Source: Olsenella sp. KH3B4 (GTDB taxonomy: Bacteria; Actinomycetota; Coriobacteriia; Coriobacteriales; Atopobiaceae). From it: a stretch of DNA of 64,000 nucleotides. Positions within the stretch are counted from its first letter, which is position 1. Every line of letters begins with the position of its first letter. The stretch is taken from the NCBI GenBank assembly GCA_900111695.1, contig FOHD01000004.1:62001-126000 (forward strand), in the 5' to 3' direction. The notes under the pieces are model-generated. The model was not told where the DNA came from. It made no database searches and saw only the letters and a program-made list of their open reading frames with translations. The position numbers were made by a program, and so were the translations under genes. This document shows, piece after piece, positions 23,873 through 33,592 of this stretch.

Positions 23873-25477
23873 CTACGCGCACGCGCCGCAGCCAGGGCAT
23901 CCCCCGCGCGCCGTGGGCGTGGCGGCAAGGCCACCTTCGGCCGTCTCGCGCAGCGTCGCGGGAAGTGCTGCCCCAACGGCTGCCATGGCATCGACCACCT
24001 CGTCGAACGGAATGGGGCATCCCACCCCAGAGAGCACCAGCTGCGCCGAGCTCATCGCACATGCAACGCCCATTGCGTTTCTCGCCTGGCAGGGGAACTC
24101 CACCATGCCTCCCACGGGGTCGCATACCAGCCCCAGCGTGTTCGCAATCGCAAGCGAGGCGGCATCCAGACACTGTGCGGGCGTGCCGCCGAGAAGCTCC
24201 ACCAGCGCGCTTGCTGCCATGGCGGAGGCCGTGCCCACCTCGGCCTGGCAGCCGCCCTCGGCGCCGGCGACCGTCGCGTTGGTGGAGATGAGCGCACCCA
24301 CGGCGGCCGCGTTCCACAGCGCACGCCGAATGGCGGCGTCCTCGGCGCCCGTGGCCTCGGCGCAGGCGAGAAGCGCTCCGGGCACCACTCCAGCGCTCCC
24401 GGCCGTTGGGGCGGCAACGATGACTCCCATGGTTGCCGAGCGCTCGAGCGTCGCCATCGCAAACGCCGTGGCCCGTGTGAGTGTGGACCCCAGAAGCGCC
24501 CTGGCGAGCCCACCTTCGCCTGTGCCTCCGCCTGCCGCCACGCTCGCCGCCTGGCCGCCGAGCAGCCCACCGAGAGACGCCTTGGGCCGCGTGATCGCCT
24601 CGGTCGTCTCGCTGCGCATGACCTCAAGCACGCGGGCCATGGCGGCATCGGGCGAGAGGGAACCGCCTACGTCGCCCGCCAGCTCCGCCTCGCGGGCGCG
24701 CATGAGCTCGCCTATCGAGAGCTGCCGTGCGCCGCAGGCAGCGAGCAGCTGCGATCCGCTTGCAAAGGAGAGGCCGGACTCAACGGGCTCGGCCGCGCCA
24801 GCCGCGCCGGGGACGTTCACCTGCGAGGCAAACTCAACATGCTCGGTGGCGCCAAGCAGCTCGAGCAGGCGAGACCCAACCGGCTCGTCCACCTCGAAGA
24901 CCGTGTATGCCCTGCCGCCGCGCTCCTCGCGAAAGGTGCTCATTGTCGCAATGTTCACGTTGGCCGTTGAGAGCTTCCGCGTGAGCGCCGCGAGCACGCC
25001 AGGCAGGTCGCGGTGCTCCACGAAGATGGTGGGCATGTCTCCCGCGATGTCAACGCGCACTCCGTTGATGCTGCTCACGCGCACGCGCCCGCCACCTAGC
25101 GACTCGCCGGTGACCGAGATTGACGCCCCGCCCTCACATGCCATGCGAATCTCTACGGTGTTTGGGTGAAGGCTCTCGTTTCTGCCGCCCTCGGTGATGC
25201 TGAAGCCAAGCCCGGCATCGCGGGCAAGCTCGAACGAGCGCCTCACGCGGATGTCGTCCGGCGCGAGCCCCAGGATGCCCGCGACAAGCGCCCGGTCGGT
25301 TCCGTGCCCCACATGCGTGCGCGAGAAGGAGTTGTACAGGACAAAGTCGACGTGGATGATGGGTGCGGGCGCAAGCGAGCGCGCTACCAGCGCGATTCTC
25401 AGCGCGCCAGCGGTGTGCGAGGAGGACGGACCCACCATGATGGGACCAAGCACCTCAAACGCTGACATCGTGACCAT
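23873..25477 (-). CDS. sdaA: L-serine ammonia-lyase, fused beta and alpha domains
   Basis: This iron-sulfur L-serine dehydratase deaminates serine to pyruvate and ammonia. The 534-residue single chain joins the beta domain (GPSSSHTAGALR at 16-27, with an ACT-like segment near 155-220) to the alpha domain. The alpha domain has the conserved GGCQAEVGTA, LVCDPVGG and EFPCQARNAMG cysteines that hold the oxygen-labile 4Fe-4S cluster. A Cys-rich tail GGCPGCGACA ends the protein. The ATG at 25477 has AGGAG five bases upstream. Enzymes with separate subunits are common in Firmicutes; the fused form fits an anaerobic actinobacterium. Confidence 0.93.
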   Translation of the reverse strand: MVTMSAFEVLGPIMVGPSSSHTAGALRIALVARSLAPAPIIHVDFVLYNSFSRTHVGHGTDRALVAGILGLAPDDIRVRRSFELARDAGLGFSITEGGRNESLHPNTVEIRMACEGGASISVTGESLGGGRVRVSSINGVRVDIAGDMPTIFVEHRDLPGVLAALTRKLSTANVNIATMSTFREERGGRAYTVFEVDEPVGSRLLELLGATEHVEFASQVNVPGAAGAAEPVESGLSFASGSQLLAACGARQLSIGELMRAREAELAGDVGGSLSPDAAMARVLEVMRSETTEAITRPKASLGGLLGGQAASVAAGGGTGEGGLARALLGSTLTRATAFAMATLERSATMGVIVAAPTAGSAGVVPGALLACAEATGAEDAAIRRALWNAAAVGALISTNATVAGAEGGCQAEVGTASAMAASALVELLGGTPAQCLDAASLAIANTLGLVCDPVGGMVEFPCQARNAMGVACAMSSAQLVLSGVGCPIPFDEVVDAMAAVGAALPATLRETAEGGLAATPTARGGCPGCGACA

Positions 25478-25541
25478 TGCCGCTCCTCTCGCTTTCGTGC
25501 CGTCTCGTCAACGTGCCGTCGGAAGCGCCGCCGATAAGAGC

Positions 25542-25576
25542 GCGCGCCCGGGACGAGCTCTCGCTCCCGGGCGCGC
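25542..25576 (-). terminator. strong hairpin after gltX
   Basis: GCGCGCCCGGGA (25542-25553) pairs perfectly with TCCCGGGCGCGC (25565-25576), five bases beyond the gltX stop. No T-run follows on the minus strand, so termination may be incomplete. Confidence 0.5.
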
Positions 25577-25581
25577 CAGTC

Positions 25582-27075
25582 CTACTCTGTCGCAATGCCC
25601 TCCGCGCGCCTGAGCCGTGCGAGCGTGCAGTCGCGCCCGAGAAGCTCGAGCGACTCGCCAAGCGGCGGCGACACCTGGTTGCCACACGCTGCCACGCGCA
25701 CGGCGCCGAAGAACTTGCGCTTGGACGCGCCGAGCTTCTCGGGCAGCGCCTCCAGGGCGGCATTGATGGCGTCGGCGTGCCAGGCGTCGTCTCCAAGTGC
25801 CTCGAGCGCCTCGGTCGCGGCCGTCACAAAGCCGCGTGCGCCGGCCTTGGCCAGGTTCTTCTCGACGGACTTCTCGTCCAGCTCCACCTCGTTGCCCTCA
25901 TAGAGGAAGCGTGCCTTGCCAACCACGTCGGGCGCCACCACGGTACGGGGCTTGAGGATGGAGGAGAGCAGGTCGTACCAGCCGTCCTCGTGTGCGAGGG
26001 CGCCCTCGGCCGCCTCCAGTCCCGCGGCGCGAAGCTCGGGCACAAGCACGCGCTCGGAGAACTCGCGGTCGCTCATGGCCAGGTAGTATGCCTGGTTGAT
26101 GGCGTCCAGCTTCTTGGGGTCAAAGGTTGAGGGGTTCTTCGACACGTGGTCGAGCGAGAACTCGCGCGCCAGCACGTCGCGCGGCACGATGGTGGTCTCG
26201 CCGTCGAGTGACCAGCCGAGAAGCGCCAGGTAGTTCACGAAGGCATCGGAGAGATATCCGGCGTCGCGGTACTCCTCGACCGAGGTCGCGCCGTGACGCT
26301 TCGAGAGCTTCTTGCCGTCTGGCCCCAGAATCATCGAGATGTGCGCGAAGGTGGGTACGGGCGCGCCCAGGGCCTCGTAGACCATGATCTGACGCGGGGT
26401 GTTGGAGAGGTGGTCGTCCCCGCGGATCACGTGCGTGATGCCCATCATGGCATCGTCCACCACGGTGGCGAAGTTGTAGGTGGGGGTGCCGTCGGAGCGG
26501 AAGATGATGAAGTCGTCCAGCTCACGGGCGTTGAAGGTCACGTCACCGTGGACCGCATCGTGGACCACCACGTCGCCACGGTCGAGGGGAACCTTGATGC
26601 GCAGGGTGTAGGGCTCGCCCGCGTCGATGCGGCGCCTAGCCTCGGCGGGGTCGATGTCGCGGCAGGTGCGCTGGTAGCCCTGGAAGGGGTCGTGGCGCGC
26701 CTCGGCGGCAGCCTTGTCGGCCGCGAGCTTCTCAGGCGTGCAGAAGCACGGGTAGGCCTTGCCCTCGTCCCACAGGCGCTGCGCCGCGTCGCGGTAGAGC
26801 TGCATACGGTCGGTCTGGCGGTAGGGGCCAAAGTCGCCGCCCACCTCCGGACCCTCGTCCCAGTCGAGGCCCAGCCAGCGCATGGCACGCAGGATGATCT
26901 GGGTGTTCTCCTCGGTCGAGCGGGTTGGGTCCGTGTCGTCGATGCGCAGGATGAAGGTGCCGTGGTTCGCGCGGGCGAATGCCCAGTTGTAGATTGCGGT
27001 GCGAGCCCCGCCCACGTGGAGCTTTCCGGTGGGGGAGGGCGCGAAGCGCACGCGCACGTGTCTGTCGTCTGCCAA
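25582..27075 (-). CDS. gltX: glutamyl-tRNA synthetase
   Basis: This is a discriminating-type class I synthetase of 497 residues. The HIGH-equivalent is PSPTGKLHVGGAR near the N-terminus, and the KMSKS-equivalent is KKLSKRHGATS. RIDDTDPTRS and the CFCTPEKL region are typical. I chose the TTG at 27075, which has GAGAGG seven bases upstream and starts at the family boundary; the ATG at 27111 has no ribosome binding site and adds 12 residues. Whether it also charges tRNA-Gln cannot be decided here. Confidence 0.92.
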   Translation of the reverse strand: MADDRHVRVRFAPSPTGKLHVGGARTAIYNWAFARANHGTFILRIDDTDPTRSTEENTQIILRAMRWLGLDWDEGPEVGGDFGPYRQTDRMQLYRDAAQRLWDEGKAYPCFCTPEKLAADKAAAEARHDPFQGYQRTCRDIDPAEARRRIDAGEPYTLRIKVPLDRGDVVVHDAVHGDVTFNARELDDFIIFRSDGTPTYNFATVVDDAMMGITHVIRGDDHLSNTPRQIMVYEALGAPVPTFAHISMILGPDGKKLSKRHGATSVEEYRDAGYLSDAFVNYLALLGWSLDGETTIVPRDVLAREFSLDHVSKNPSTFDPKKLDAINQAYYLAMSDREFSERVLVPELRAAGLEAAEGALAHEDGWYDLLSSILKPRTVVAPDVVGKARFLYEGNEVELDEKSVEKNLAKAGARGFVTAATEALEALGDDAWHADAINAALEALPEKLGASKRKFFGAVRVAACGNQVSPPLGESLELLGRDCTLARLRRAEGIATE

Positions 27076-27121
27076 GGTGGTGCCTCTCACTAGTCTCTTG
27101 CTGACGTGCATTCAGCGTTCA

Positions 27122-27127
27122 AGTATA
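27122..27127 (-). promoter_or_regulatory. possible -10 box of gltX
   Basis: TATACT on the minus strand lies 46 bases before the TTG start; no -35 box is clear. A GCCGTC/GTCGCC trinucleotide run lies upstream at about 27147-27180. Confidence 0.35.
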
Positions 27128-27192
27128 GACGCAGACGACCACAACGGACCGCATCACCGTCGCCGTCGCCGTCGTCGCCCGCGTCGCGTTGC

Positions 27193-29373
27193 CTACATGA
27201 TTTTCGTTGACTCGAGCTTCTCGGCGATCCAGTTGTTGAGACGCACCACCGGCTTGCGCAGCAGCAGTCCCAGGATGAGCGAGAGCACCACATAGATGCC
27301 AAGAATCGACATCTCTGCCACCCAGGTGTAGCCGTAGAACCCGCCAATGCACTCGTGCAGGACGGCAATCCCGTGCACAAAGGGGAGCGTGGGGTAGAAG
27401 GTCTGGAACGCCTTGGGGAGCATCTCCACCGGGAAGGTACCGCCGGAGCCCGCCACCTGGATGACCAGCAAAAACACGCAGATGGCCTTGCCCACGTCGC
27501 CAAACGAGACCGTGAACGCGTACATGATGTTCACGAAGACCACCGACATGAGGCAGCACGTAAGCACGAACACCGCCATGTTGGCGCACTGCACGCCCAG
27601 GTAGAAGAGGTCGCCAAACGAGACGAGCAGGGCTTGGAGAATCCCCAGCAGGTCAAAGAGGAGAAGCCTCCCCAGGTAGGCGTGACGCGGGCGGGCATTG
27701 GCCTTGGCCAGCTCAACGTCCGAGACCTGTACCTTGAGCATGGCGACAAGGACGACGGCGCCCACCCACAGTGCGAGCGTGGTATAGAAGCCCGCCATGG
27801 CCGAACCGGTGTTGGCAATAGGGTAGACGGCAACGCGGTCGAGGCCCACGGGCTGCGAGAGGAACGTCGCGAGGTCGCTGGGGTTTGCCGAGAGGATCTG
27901 GCGCACCTGCTGCGCGTCACCGGAATCGAGCGCGGCGGTGAGTCGCGCGGAGAGGTCATCGAGGTCGTCAGCCATGCCGTTGACCTGGTCGGCGGAGGAG
28001 TCGAGCAGGTTCTTCATGTCCGCGAGGTTTCCCGAGGTGAGGGAGGCCGCCCCGCTCACGTCGCTCACGGTGTCCTCGAGCTTGATCGAGACCGTGTTTG
28101 CCGCCGTCGAGGCGGAGTCGATGGAGCTCGCAAGGTCCGAGAGCTGCGAGCGCAGGTCGGAGTTGAAGCTGCCCTGCGCGTCCTCGATCTCCTGGGCGTC
28201 CTGCTGGATGAGGGCCTTCACGTCCTCGTGGTCCTGCTTGGCGTCGCTCACGCCGTTCTCGAGGTCCGTCGCGGAGGAGCGCAGGCGCTCCGCCATCGCG
28301 CGCTGCGTGGAGATGACCCCCTTGACGCGCGAGATCGTGGGGTCGAGAAGGGACTTCGAGCCCTCGGGCAGAATCTCCTTGAGCGACGTGAGGCTGTCGT
28401 CGAGCTGCTGGTAGGCGTCTGCGTGCGCGTCGATGCGCGTCGCGATGTCGCGAAGCTCTGAGGCGCCGTCGGAGGCGTCGGTCTGGGCGGTGTCGAAGGC
28501 CGTGTCCACCGCGTCCGAGACGGAGTCAAAGCTCTCCTTGCTGGTCGAGAGGGCCTCGTCAATGGCGGCGGATGCCGTGTCAACGGAGTCGCCCACCTTG
28601 CGCACACCCTGCGCGGACTCTGCCAGCGCATTCCGCACGTCCTGAGTCGAGGAGTCGGTTCCCGAGAGCAGGGTGGAGGAGGAATCGATGATGGAGCCCG
28701 CCGAGGAGAGCAGGCTCGAGTAGACGCCCATGTGCGCCGAGACGGTGCGCAGGTCGCCCGAGGCCTGCGAGATGGCATCACTCAGGTTCTTGCTGATGTC
28801 CATGAGCTGGTCATCGCTTACGTAGCCGGAAATCTCCGAGAGGGCGCCTGCACCAATCTCGCCAAGGCTCTGGGCAAAGTCGGTCTGGATGCTGTTCTTC
28901 ACGGAGGTCGCGGCCTTGTCGGTCACGATGGGGGCGATGGCGTTTTCCTTCTGGTTGCTGTAGTAGACGATGGTCGCCTGCTGGATGTCGTCCGAGAAGA
29001 CCGTGAGCATGTCCTTCGTGAAGTCCTCGGGAATCACGATCGCTGCGTAGTACGTGCCGCTGCGAACGCCCTCGATGGCGTCGTCCTCGGAGGTGACCAC
29101 GTAGCCAATGGTCGTCTTCTGCGAGAGGTCCGTTGCCACGCGCTCGCCGAGGTTGATCTTTACGGGGATGGTGTCGCTTTGGAAGCCCTCGTCGCTGTTG
29201 GCGACGGCCACCTTGAGGTTTCCGGTGTTGCCGTAGGGGTCCCAGCTGCCTGCGATGTTGAACCACGCGTAGAGCGACGGGATGACCACGAGGCCAACGC
29301 ACACGATGAGCGAGATGATGTTTTTGGTTGCGTGTCTCACGTCAAGACAGAAGATGCGCCAGATCTTTCTCAT
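27193..29373 (-). CDS. YhgE/Pip-domain membrane protein, second gene
   Basis: This is a 726-residue membrane protein of the YhgE/Pip (ABC-2-like) group. One helix near the N-terminus is followed by IPSLYAWFNIAGSWDPYGNT, the family signature. A long extracytoplasmic region (about 45-520) is rich in Ser/Asp/Ala heptads and is probably coiled coil. Five or so helices lie at the C-terminus, with AGSGGTFPVEMLP and a final cytoplasmic segment. Such proteins are linked to phage infection (Pip) and to secretion of LXG-type effectors in Firmicutes. Its start overlaps the upstream yhgE stop by four bases. Confidence 0.85.
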   Translation of the reverse strand: MRKIWRIFCLDVRHATKNIISLIVCVGLVVIPSLYAWFNIAGSWDPYGNTGNLKVAVANSDEGFQSDTIPVKINLGERVATDLSQKTTIGYVVTSEDDAIEGVRSGTYYAAIVIPEDFTKDMLTVFSDDIQQATIVYYSNQKENAIAPIVTDKAATSVKNSIQTDFAQSLGEIGAGALSEISGYVSDDQLMDISKNLSDAISQASGDLRTVSAHMGVYSSLLSSAGSIIDSSSTLLSGTDSSTQDVRNALAESAQGVRKVGDSVDTASAAIDEALSTSKESFDSVSDAVDTAFDTAQTDASDGASELRDIATRIDAHADAYQQLDDSLTSLKEILPEGSKSLLDPTISRVKGVISTQRAMAERLRSSATDLENGVSDAKQDHEDVKALIQQDAQEIEDAQGSFNSDLRSQLSDLASSIDSASTAANTVSIKLEDTVSDVSGAASLTSGNLADMKNLLDSSADQVNGMADDLDDLSARLTAALDSGDAQQVRQILSANPSDLATFLSQPVGLDRVAVYPIANTGSAMAGFYTTLALWVGAVVLVAMLKVQVSDVELAKANARPRHAYLGRLLLFDLLGILQALLVSFGDLFYLGVQCANMAVFVLTCCLMSVVFVNIMYAFTVSFGDVGKAICVFLLVIQVAGSGGTFPVEMLPKAFQTFYPTLPFVHGIAVLHECIGGFYGYTWVAEMSILGIYVVLSLILGLLLRKPVVRLNNWIAEKLESTKIM

Positions 29374-32300
29374 GCGCGGCCTCCCTTCTTGCCGTGCTTG
29401 CGCTTGCGATCCTTGTCGTCGCGCTTTTTGTCGTCGTGCTTGTGCTTCTTGTCGGAGTCCTTCTTCTTGTCCTTCTTGCGTTTCTTGTCCTTCTCGGCCT
29501 TGCGCTTATCGTGCTTAGCGTGGGCGCGGTCGTCCTTCTCGCCTTTTTCTGCCTTGTGCTTTGCGGCCTTCGAGACGGTGGCGGCAGGACTCATGGCGTG
29601 CGTTACGGGCTCTGCGTCCTCGGCCGCGGGCGGAGCCACGACGCCGCCGCGCGTGATGGTGGGCACCTCGACCTCGGGCTCGGGGTCGTGTCCGCCAAGG
29701 GGCGCACTCTCGAAGAGCCTTCGCAGCACGATTGTTGACTGGGAGCCGGCCAGGTCGCTCGTGGTGCCCACGGCGCCGTGCGCTTCGGGCGCGTTTGCCT
29801 CGACGTGCTTGCCCTGCGCCTCTGCCACCACGTCGCTCACGCGCTTGCGCAGCCGCTCGATGGGGGAGGAGAAGTACTCGCGGTCGAGCTGGTCGCCAAG
29901 GAGCTGGTACATCTCGTCCTTGGAGAGGTCCACCATGGCGGTCTTGCGGTTGAGCGACTCGTGGAAGTACTCGATGACGATGAGCGCCGTGCACAGGAGC
30001 ACCAGGCAGACAATCCACACGATGAACCACGGCAGCTTGTTGCTCACGGAGAACATGACCACCGAGAGACCCAAGGGCAGTGCCAGGAGCAGCACGAACC
30101 CCACGCGGATGAGGTGCGGGTATGCCGCGTTGAACCTAGCCGCCCGCTGCACGATCTGCGCGCGGTACTCGTCGTTGTGCATGAGCGCCTTGATGAGCGA
30201 GGAGAGCCGGTAGTGCTCGACCTCGATGCCGTCGCGCTCGCAGATCATGAGGTCGGTCTCGGCGAGCTTCTTGTCGAAGAGCGAGTTGATGTTGAGGAGG
30301 TGTCGGCGCCAGCCAACGCCAATGAGCAGGGCCGGAATCACAAAGAGCAGCAGCATGAAGAGGTTCTGCCCGTAATAGTTGCCGTAGTAGCCGGCAATGG
30401 CCTCGCGCATGGCGCGGATGCCGTAGGTGAAGGGCAGCCAGGGGTTCAGCGCGCGGAAGAAGTCGGGCATCATCTCAATGGGGTAGGTGCCCGAGGACCC
30501 GGGGATCTGCAGGATCACGAGAAGGACGCAGAGCGCCTTGCCGATGTGCTTGAACGCCACGGCAAACGCAAAGATCACGTTCACGTAGACGAAAGACTCG
30601 ATCACGCCGGCGAGGATGAAAGCCTTGGGGTCAAGGCACTGGATGCCAATCACGAGGTCGCCCACGGTGCAGATGACGCCCTGGAGGACGCCAAGGAGCA
30701 GGAAGAGCAGCAGACGGCCAAAGTAGCCCTGCCAGGGGGCAAAGCCTCCCTCGATGCCCTCCTTGTCCACCTCGGCCTTGTAGATGGCGATGAGGACAAA
30801 GCCGCCCACCCACAGGGCCAGGTTGGTGTAGAAGGGCGCCACGCCCGAGCCGTAGTTGGCAACCGGGAAGACGGCCTCCTCGTCTAGCGCGACGGGGGAG
30901 GACATGAACGATGCGATGCCGTTGGCGTCGAGGTTGAGGAGCTCGTTCACACGGTTCATGGCGCTCGAGCTCTGGATTGCCGAGAGGTCCGTGGCAACGT
31001 CATCGAGTGAGGAGGACATGTCGTTCAGGGACTCGGTGGTGACCGAGAGGGCCGTCGAGGTCTGCTCGAGGGTGTCGTCGAGCTGCTCAAGCACGGCCTT
31101 TGTCTGCGCGATGGTGGGGGAGAGCCCGCCGAGGGACCCCGAGAGGCTCTGCGCGGCGCCAGAGAAGTTGTCGAGTGCACCGTAGAGCTCGGGGAGCGTG
31201 TCCTGGTTGAACGAGGAGTTCACGCCCGAGAGCGACGTGGTCCCGGTTTGGATGGCATCGTTCACGGACGACGAGAGCCCTGCCACGGCGTCGTTGGTGG
31301 CGCCGATGTCGCTCGTTGCGCGCGAGAGGTCGTCGACGGTCGCCTGCTCCTTGTCCACCTGCGCGCTGATTCGTGCCACGGAGGCGTCGAAGGCGGGGCG
31401 CACGCTCTCGGGAAGGGTTGCGGAGAGACTCTGAAGGTCCTGAACCAGCCGGCGGTTCTGGTCCACGAGCGACTGGGCGGTTGCAAGCGCGCCCTCGGCC
31501 GTGCCCTGGGCTTGGCCAATCTTGCCAGAGATGCGGCCTATCGCCTGGTTGGTGGTTCCCGAGATGGACGAGAGGCGCGTGGAGCCATCGCTCACCGCAC
31601 CGGCTACCGAGGTTGCCAGCGACGTTGCGTCGTCGCGCGAGGTGAAGAGGACCCCGGTCGCATCCGCAAGGCTTCCACTTGCTCTTGAGGAGATACGGTC
31701 AAGCTCGTCGAGGGTTGCTTCGGCGTCTTCGATGGTCTGACGGGCGGCCGCAACGGTGCTCTGGGCATCCGACATGCTTGTGGAGAGGCCGTCCACGGTC
31801 TCCTTTACGCCGCGTACGCGGCCCACGATGCTCGTGGTGGCGCTGTCGGTATCGCCCTTTGCACTCACGATGAGGCCCTGGAGCTTGCCTACCACCACGT
31901 TCGAGACGGTTGAGACGAAGGTCTCGTTGATCTGGGTCTCGACGGTTGAGGCACCCGTGTCGGTGACCTTGGGCGCGATGGGGTTGACCTTCTCGTTAAC
32001 GTAGTAGGTGAGATCGGGAGAGACGAGGTCTCCCGTGAGGACCGAGGTGAGGTCGCGGGTGAAGTCGGCGGGAATCACGATGGCGGCGTACGAACGGCCG
32101 GATCGGACCTCCTCGAGCGCGGTGTCCTCGTCGAGAAAGACCCACTTGAGCTGGGTGTTCTTGCCCAGCTCCTCCACAACCATGTCTCCGGCGTTGATGA
32201 AGCCGAGGTCGCCGCCGGCGTCTGCGCCCTCGTCGAGGTTCACCACGGCGACACGGACGTCCTGCGTGTTCTCGTAGGGGTCCCAGTTGGCCAGAATGTT

Positions 32301-32414
32301 GAACCAGGCGTAGAGAGAAGGGATCACACAGACGCCCAACGTGACAATCACCGCCACGGGGTTGCGCAGTATCCTCTTGAGATCGCGCCAGAAGATTCGA
32401 AATACCTTGCCCAT
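29370..32414 (-). CDS. YhgE/Pip-domain membrane protein with Lys-rich tail
   Basis: The first gene of the pair encodes 1014 residues. The N-terminus has IPSLYAWFNILANWDPYENT. A long Ser/Thr/Asp-rich extracytoplasmic coiled-coil region follows, then membrane helices with SSGTYPIEMMPDFFRAL. After these a second hydrophobic pair (near 790-840) leads to a cytoplasmic tail that ends in about 60 residues of almost only Lys, Asp, His, Glu and Arg. The ATG at 32414 has GGAGGAGC upstream. The divergent tetR gene is the likely regulator. Substrate or partner is unknown. Confidence 0.85.
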   Translation of the reverse strand: MGKVFRIFWRDLKRILRNPVAVIVTLGVCVIPSLYAWFNILANWDPYENTQDVRVAVVNLDEGADAGGDLGFINAGDMVVEELGKNTQLKWVFLDEDTALEEVRSGRSYAAIVIPADFTRDLTSVLTGDLVSPDLTYYVNEKVNPIAPKVTDTGASTVETQINETFVSTVSNVVVGKLQGLIVSAKGDTDSATTSIVGRVRGVKETVDGLSTSMSDAQSTVAAARQTIEDAEATLDELDRISSRASGSLADATGVLFTSRDDATSLATSVAGAVSDGSTRLSSISGTTNQAIGRISGKIGQAQGTAEGALATAQSLVDQNRRLVQDLQSLSATLPESVRPAFDASVARISAQVDKEQATVDDLSRATSDIGATNDAVAGLSSSVNDAIQTGTTSLSGVNSSFNQDTLPELYGALDNFSGAAQSLSGSLGGLSPTIAQTKAVLEQLDDTLEQTSTALSVTTESLNDMSSSLDDVATDLSAIQSSSAMNRVNELLNLDANGIASFMSSPVALDEEAVFPVANYGSGVAPFYTNLALWVGGFVLIAIYKAEVDKEGIEGGFAPWQGYFGRLLLFLLLGVLQGVICTVGDLVIGIQCLDPKAFILAGVIESFVYVNVIFAFAVAFKHIGKALCVLLVILQIPGSSGTYPIEMMPDFFRALNPWLPFTYGIRAMREAIAGYYGNYYGQNLFMLLLFVIPALLIGVGWRRHLLNINSLFDKKLAETDLMICERDGIEVEHYRLSSLIKALMHNDEYRAQIVQRAARFNAAYPHLIRVGFVLLLALPLGLSVVMFSVSNKLPWFIVWIVCLVLLCTALIVIEYFHESLNRKTAMVDLSKDEMYQLLGDQLDREYFSSPIERLRKRVSDVVAEAQGKHVEANAPEAHGAVGTTSDLAGSQSTIVLRRLFESAPLGGHDPEPEVEVPTITRGGVVAPPAAEDAEPVTHAMSPAATVSKAAKHKAEKGEKDDRAHAKHDKRKAEKDKKRKKDKKKDSDKKHKHDDKKRDDKDRKRKHGKKGGRA

Positions 32415-32546
32415 GCTCCTCCGCGGTGGGTCGTGACTTATCGGGGCGCGCAGGCGTGGACACCTGCGCCTTAGTAAGCGTTTTGCATCAATCATATATT
32501 TCTACGTCTGTTGGTATCCCAGAGAACGGGATTTTAGACGTCACAG

Positions 32547-32566
32547 GCAGTTTTTTTGAAAACTGC
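32547..32566. promoter_or_regulatory. candidate TetR operator
   Basis: GCAGTTTT-TTTG-AAAACTGC is a 20-bp palindrome in the 228-base gap between the yhgE genes and the divergent tetR. It suits a TetR dimer site; it could also form an RNA hairpin. Confidence 0.45.
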
Positions 32567-32642
32567 TCAAAAATCTTGAATCAGATGGTAAAATCGCGCC
32601 GTATACACGAGTCTGCGAGGCGCGAAGTGGGGCGCAAACTGC

Positions 32643-33452
32643 ATGAGTCTGCTTGACGAGAAAATGACGTCTGAGCTGGCCAATAGCCTAAAGAAAGCAA
32701 GTGGGGCGGCGCGTACGTCGCTTGAGGAAACGGTGACCCGACAGACCACCAGGCTGCGCAGCAGCACCAAGACGCGCAAGAGCGCCGCAACGCGCGAGCG
32801 CATCATGGCTGCCGCAACCTCGCTTATGGTCGAGCGCGGTAACACTGACTTCCAGATGAGCGAGGTCTCCTCGCGCTGCAAGATGTCCAAAGGCGCGCTC
32901 TACTACTACTTTGCCGACAAGGACGCGCTGGTTGAGGCCATCTTCGACCGTTCTATCGACGAGCTTGTGGACTCGGTTGAGGGTGCCGTCGCCGGTGCTT
33001 CCTCCGCGCTCGAGGCGCTCGTGAGCCTTACGTGCGAGCTCACCAGCCGCATGAGTGTGGGAAGCCCGCTTGCGTTGGCCATGACCCGCGAGGTCATCGA
33101 CGCCAACAATAACGTTCTCCCGTCCATGGAGACGCACTTCGCGCGCATCATTTCCATCATCAGTGCGCAGCTTGACCGCGCCAAGGGGGAGGGCATGGTG
33201 CGCGAGGGCGTAAACAGCCGTCTTGGTGCCGTTACCATCTCCGGTGCGTTCATCTTTGCGGCTCTCGAGGTGGCGAGTCTCGGCGAGGATGCGCCTACGG
33301 GCGATAGGCTCGCGCACTCGCTTATCGACATTGCGCTCAACGGCATGGGCACCGAGGCCGCGCATACGGCGCTCGCTGCTGCGGGATGCGCGTCTTCCCT
33401 GGCTGTGCAGCAGTCCGGGAACTCTGCGCCCCAGCTCTCCGAACAGGGGTGA
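32643..33452 (+). CDS. TetR-family regulator
   Basis: This 269-residue protein has a TetR helix-turn-helix domain at about residues 48-95: RERIMAAATSLMVERGN, FQMSEVSSRCKMSKGALYYYF and DKDALVEAIFDRS. An extra basic N-terminal tail of about 45 residues precedes it, and the ligand domain follows. It is divergent from the two yhgE genes, with a palindrome between, so it probably represses them and itself. The ligand is unknown. No strong ribosome binding site is visible before the ATG at 32643. Confidence 0.85.
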   Translation: MSLLDEKMTSELANSLKKASGAARTSLEETVTRQTTRLRSSTKTRKSAATRERIMAAATSLMVERGNTDFQMSEVSSRCKMSKGALYYYFADKDALVEAIFDRSIDELVDSVEGAVAGASSALEALVSLTCELTSRMSVGSPLALAMTREVIDANNNVLPSMETHFARIISIISAQLDRAKGEGMVREGVNSRLGAVTISGAFIFAALEVASLGEDAPTGDRLAHSLIDIALNGMGTEAAHTALAAAGCASSLAVQQSGNSAPQLSEQG

Positions 33453-33592
33453 CGAGACGCAACCAGCGCGCTACCCTTGTGCGGGCGAATTTCTCGCCCA
33501 GGCGATGAGCCGTTGCACTTCTCAGGTATAGTCGAGCGCCGACGCGGCGGTCGCTGTTGGCACGGGTCCGTCCGTGCGGAAAGGATACTGGA

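Noticed and set aside
25478..27192. T-box leader before gltX
   Set aside because: The gap upstream of gltX is about 115 bases and shows no T-box sequence or specifier structure.
33453..33592. SAM riboswitch upstream of metK
   Set aside because: The leader is only 140 bases, has two small hairpins and none of the conserved SAM-I/II/III-type sequence blocks I can recognise.
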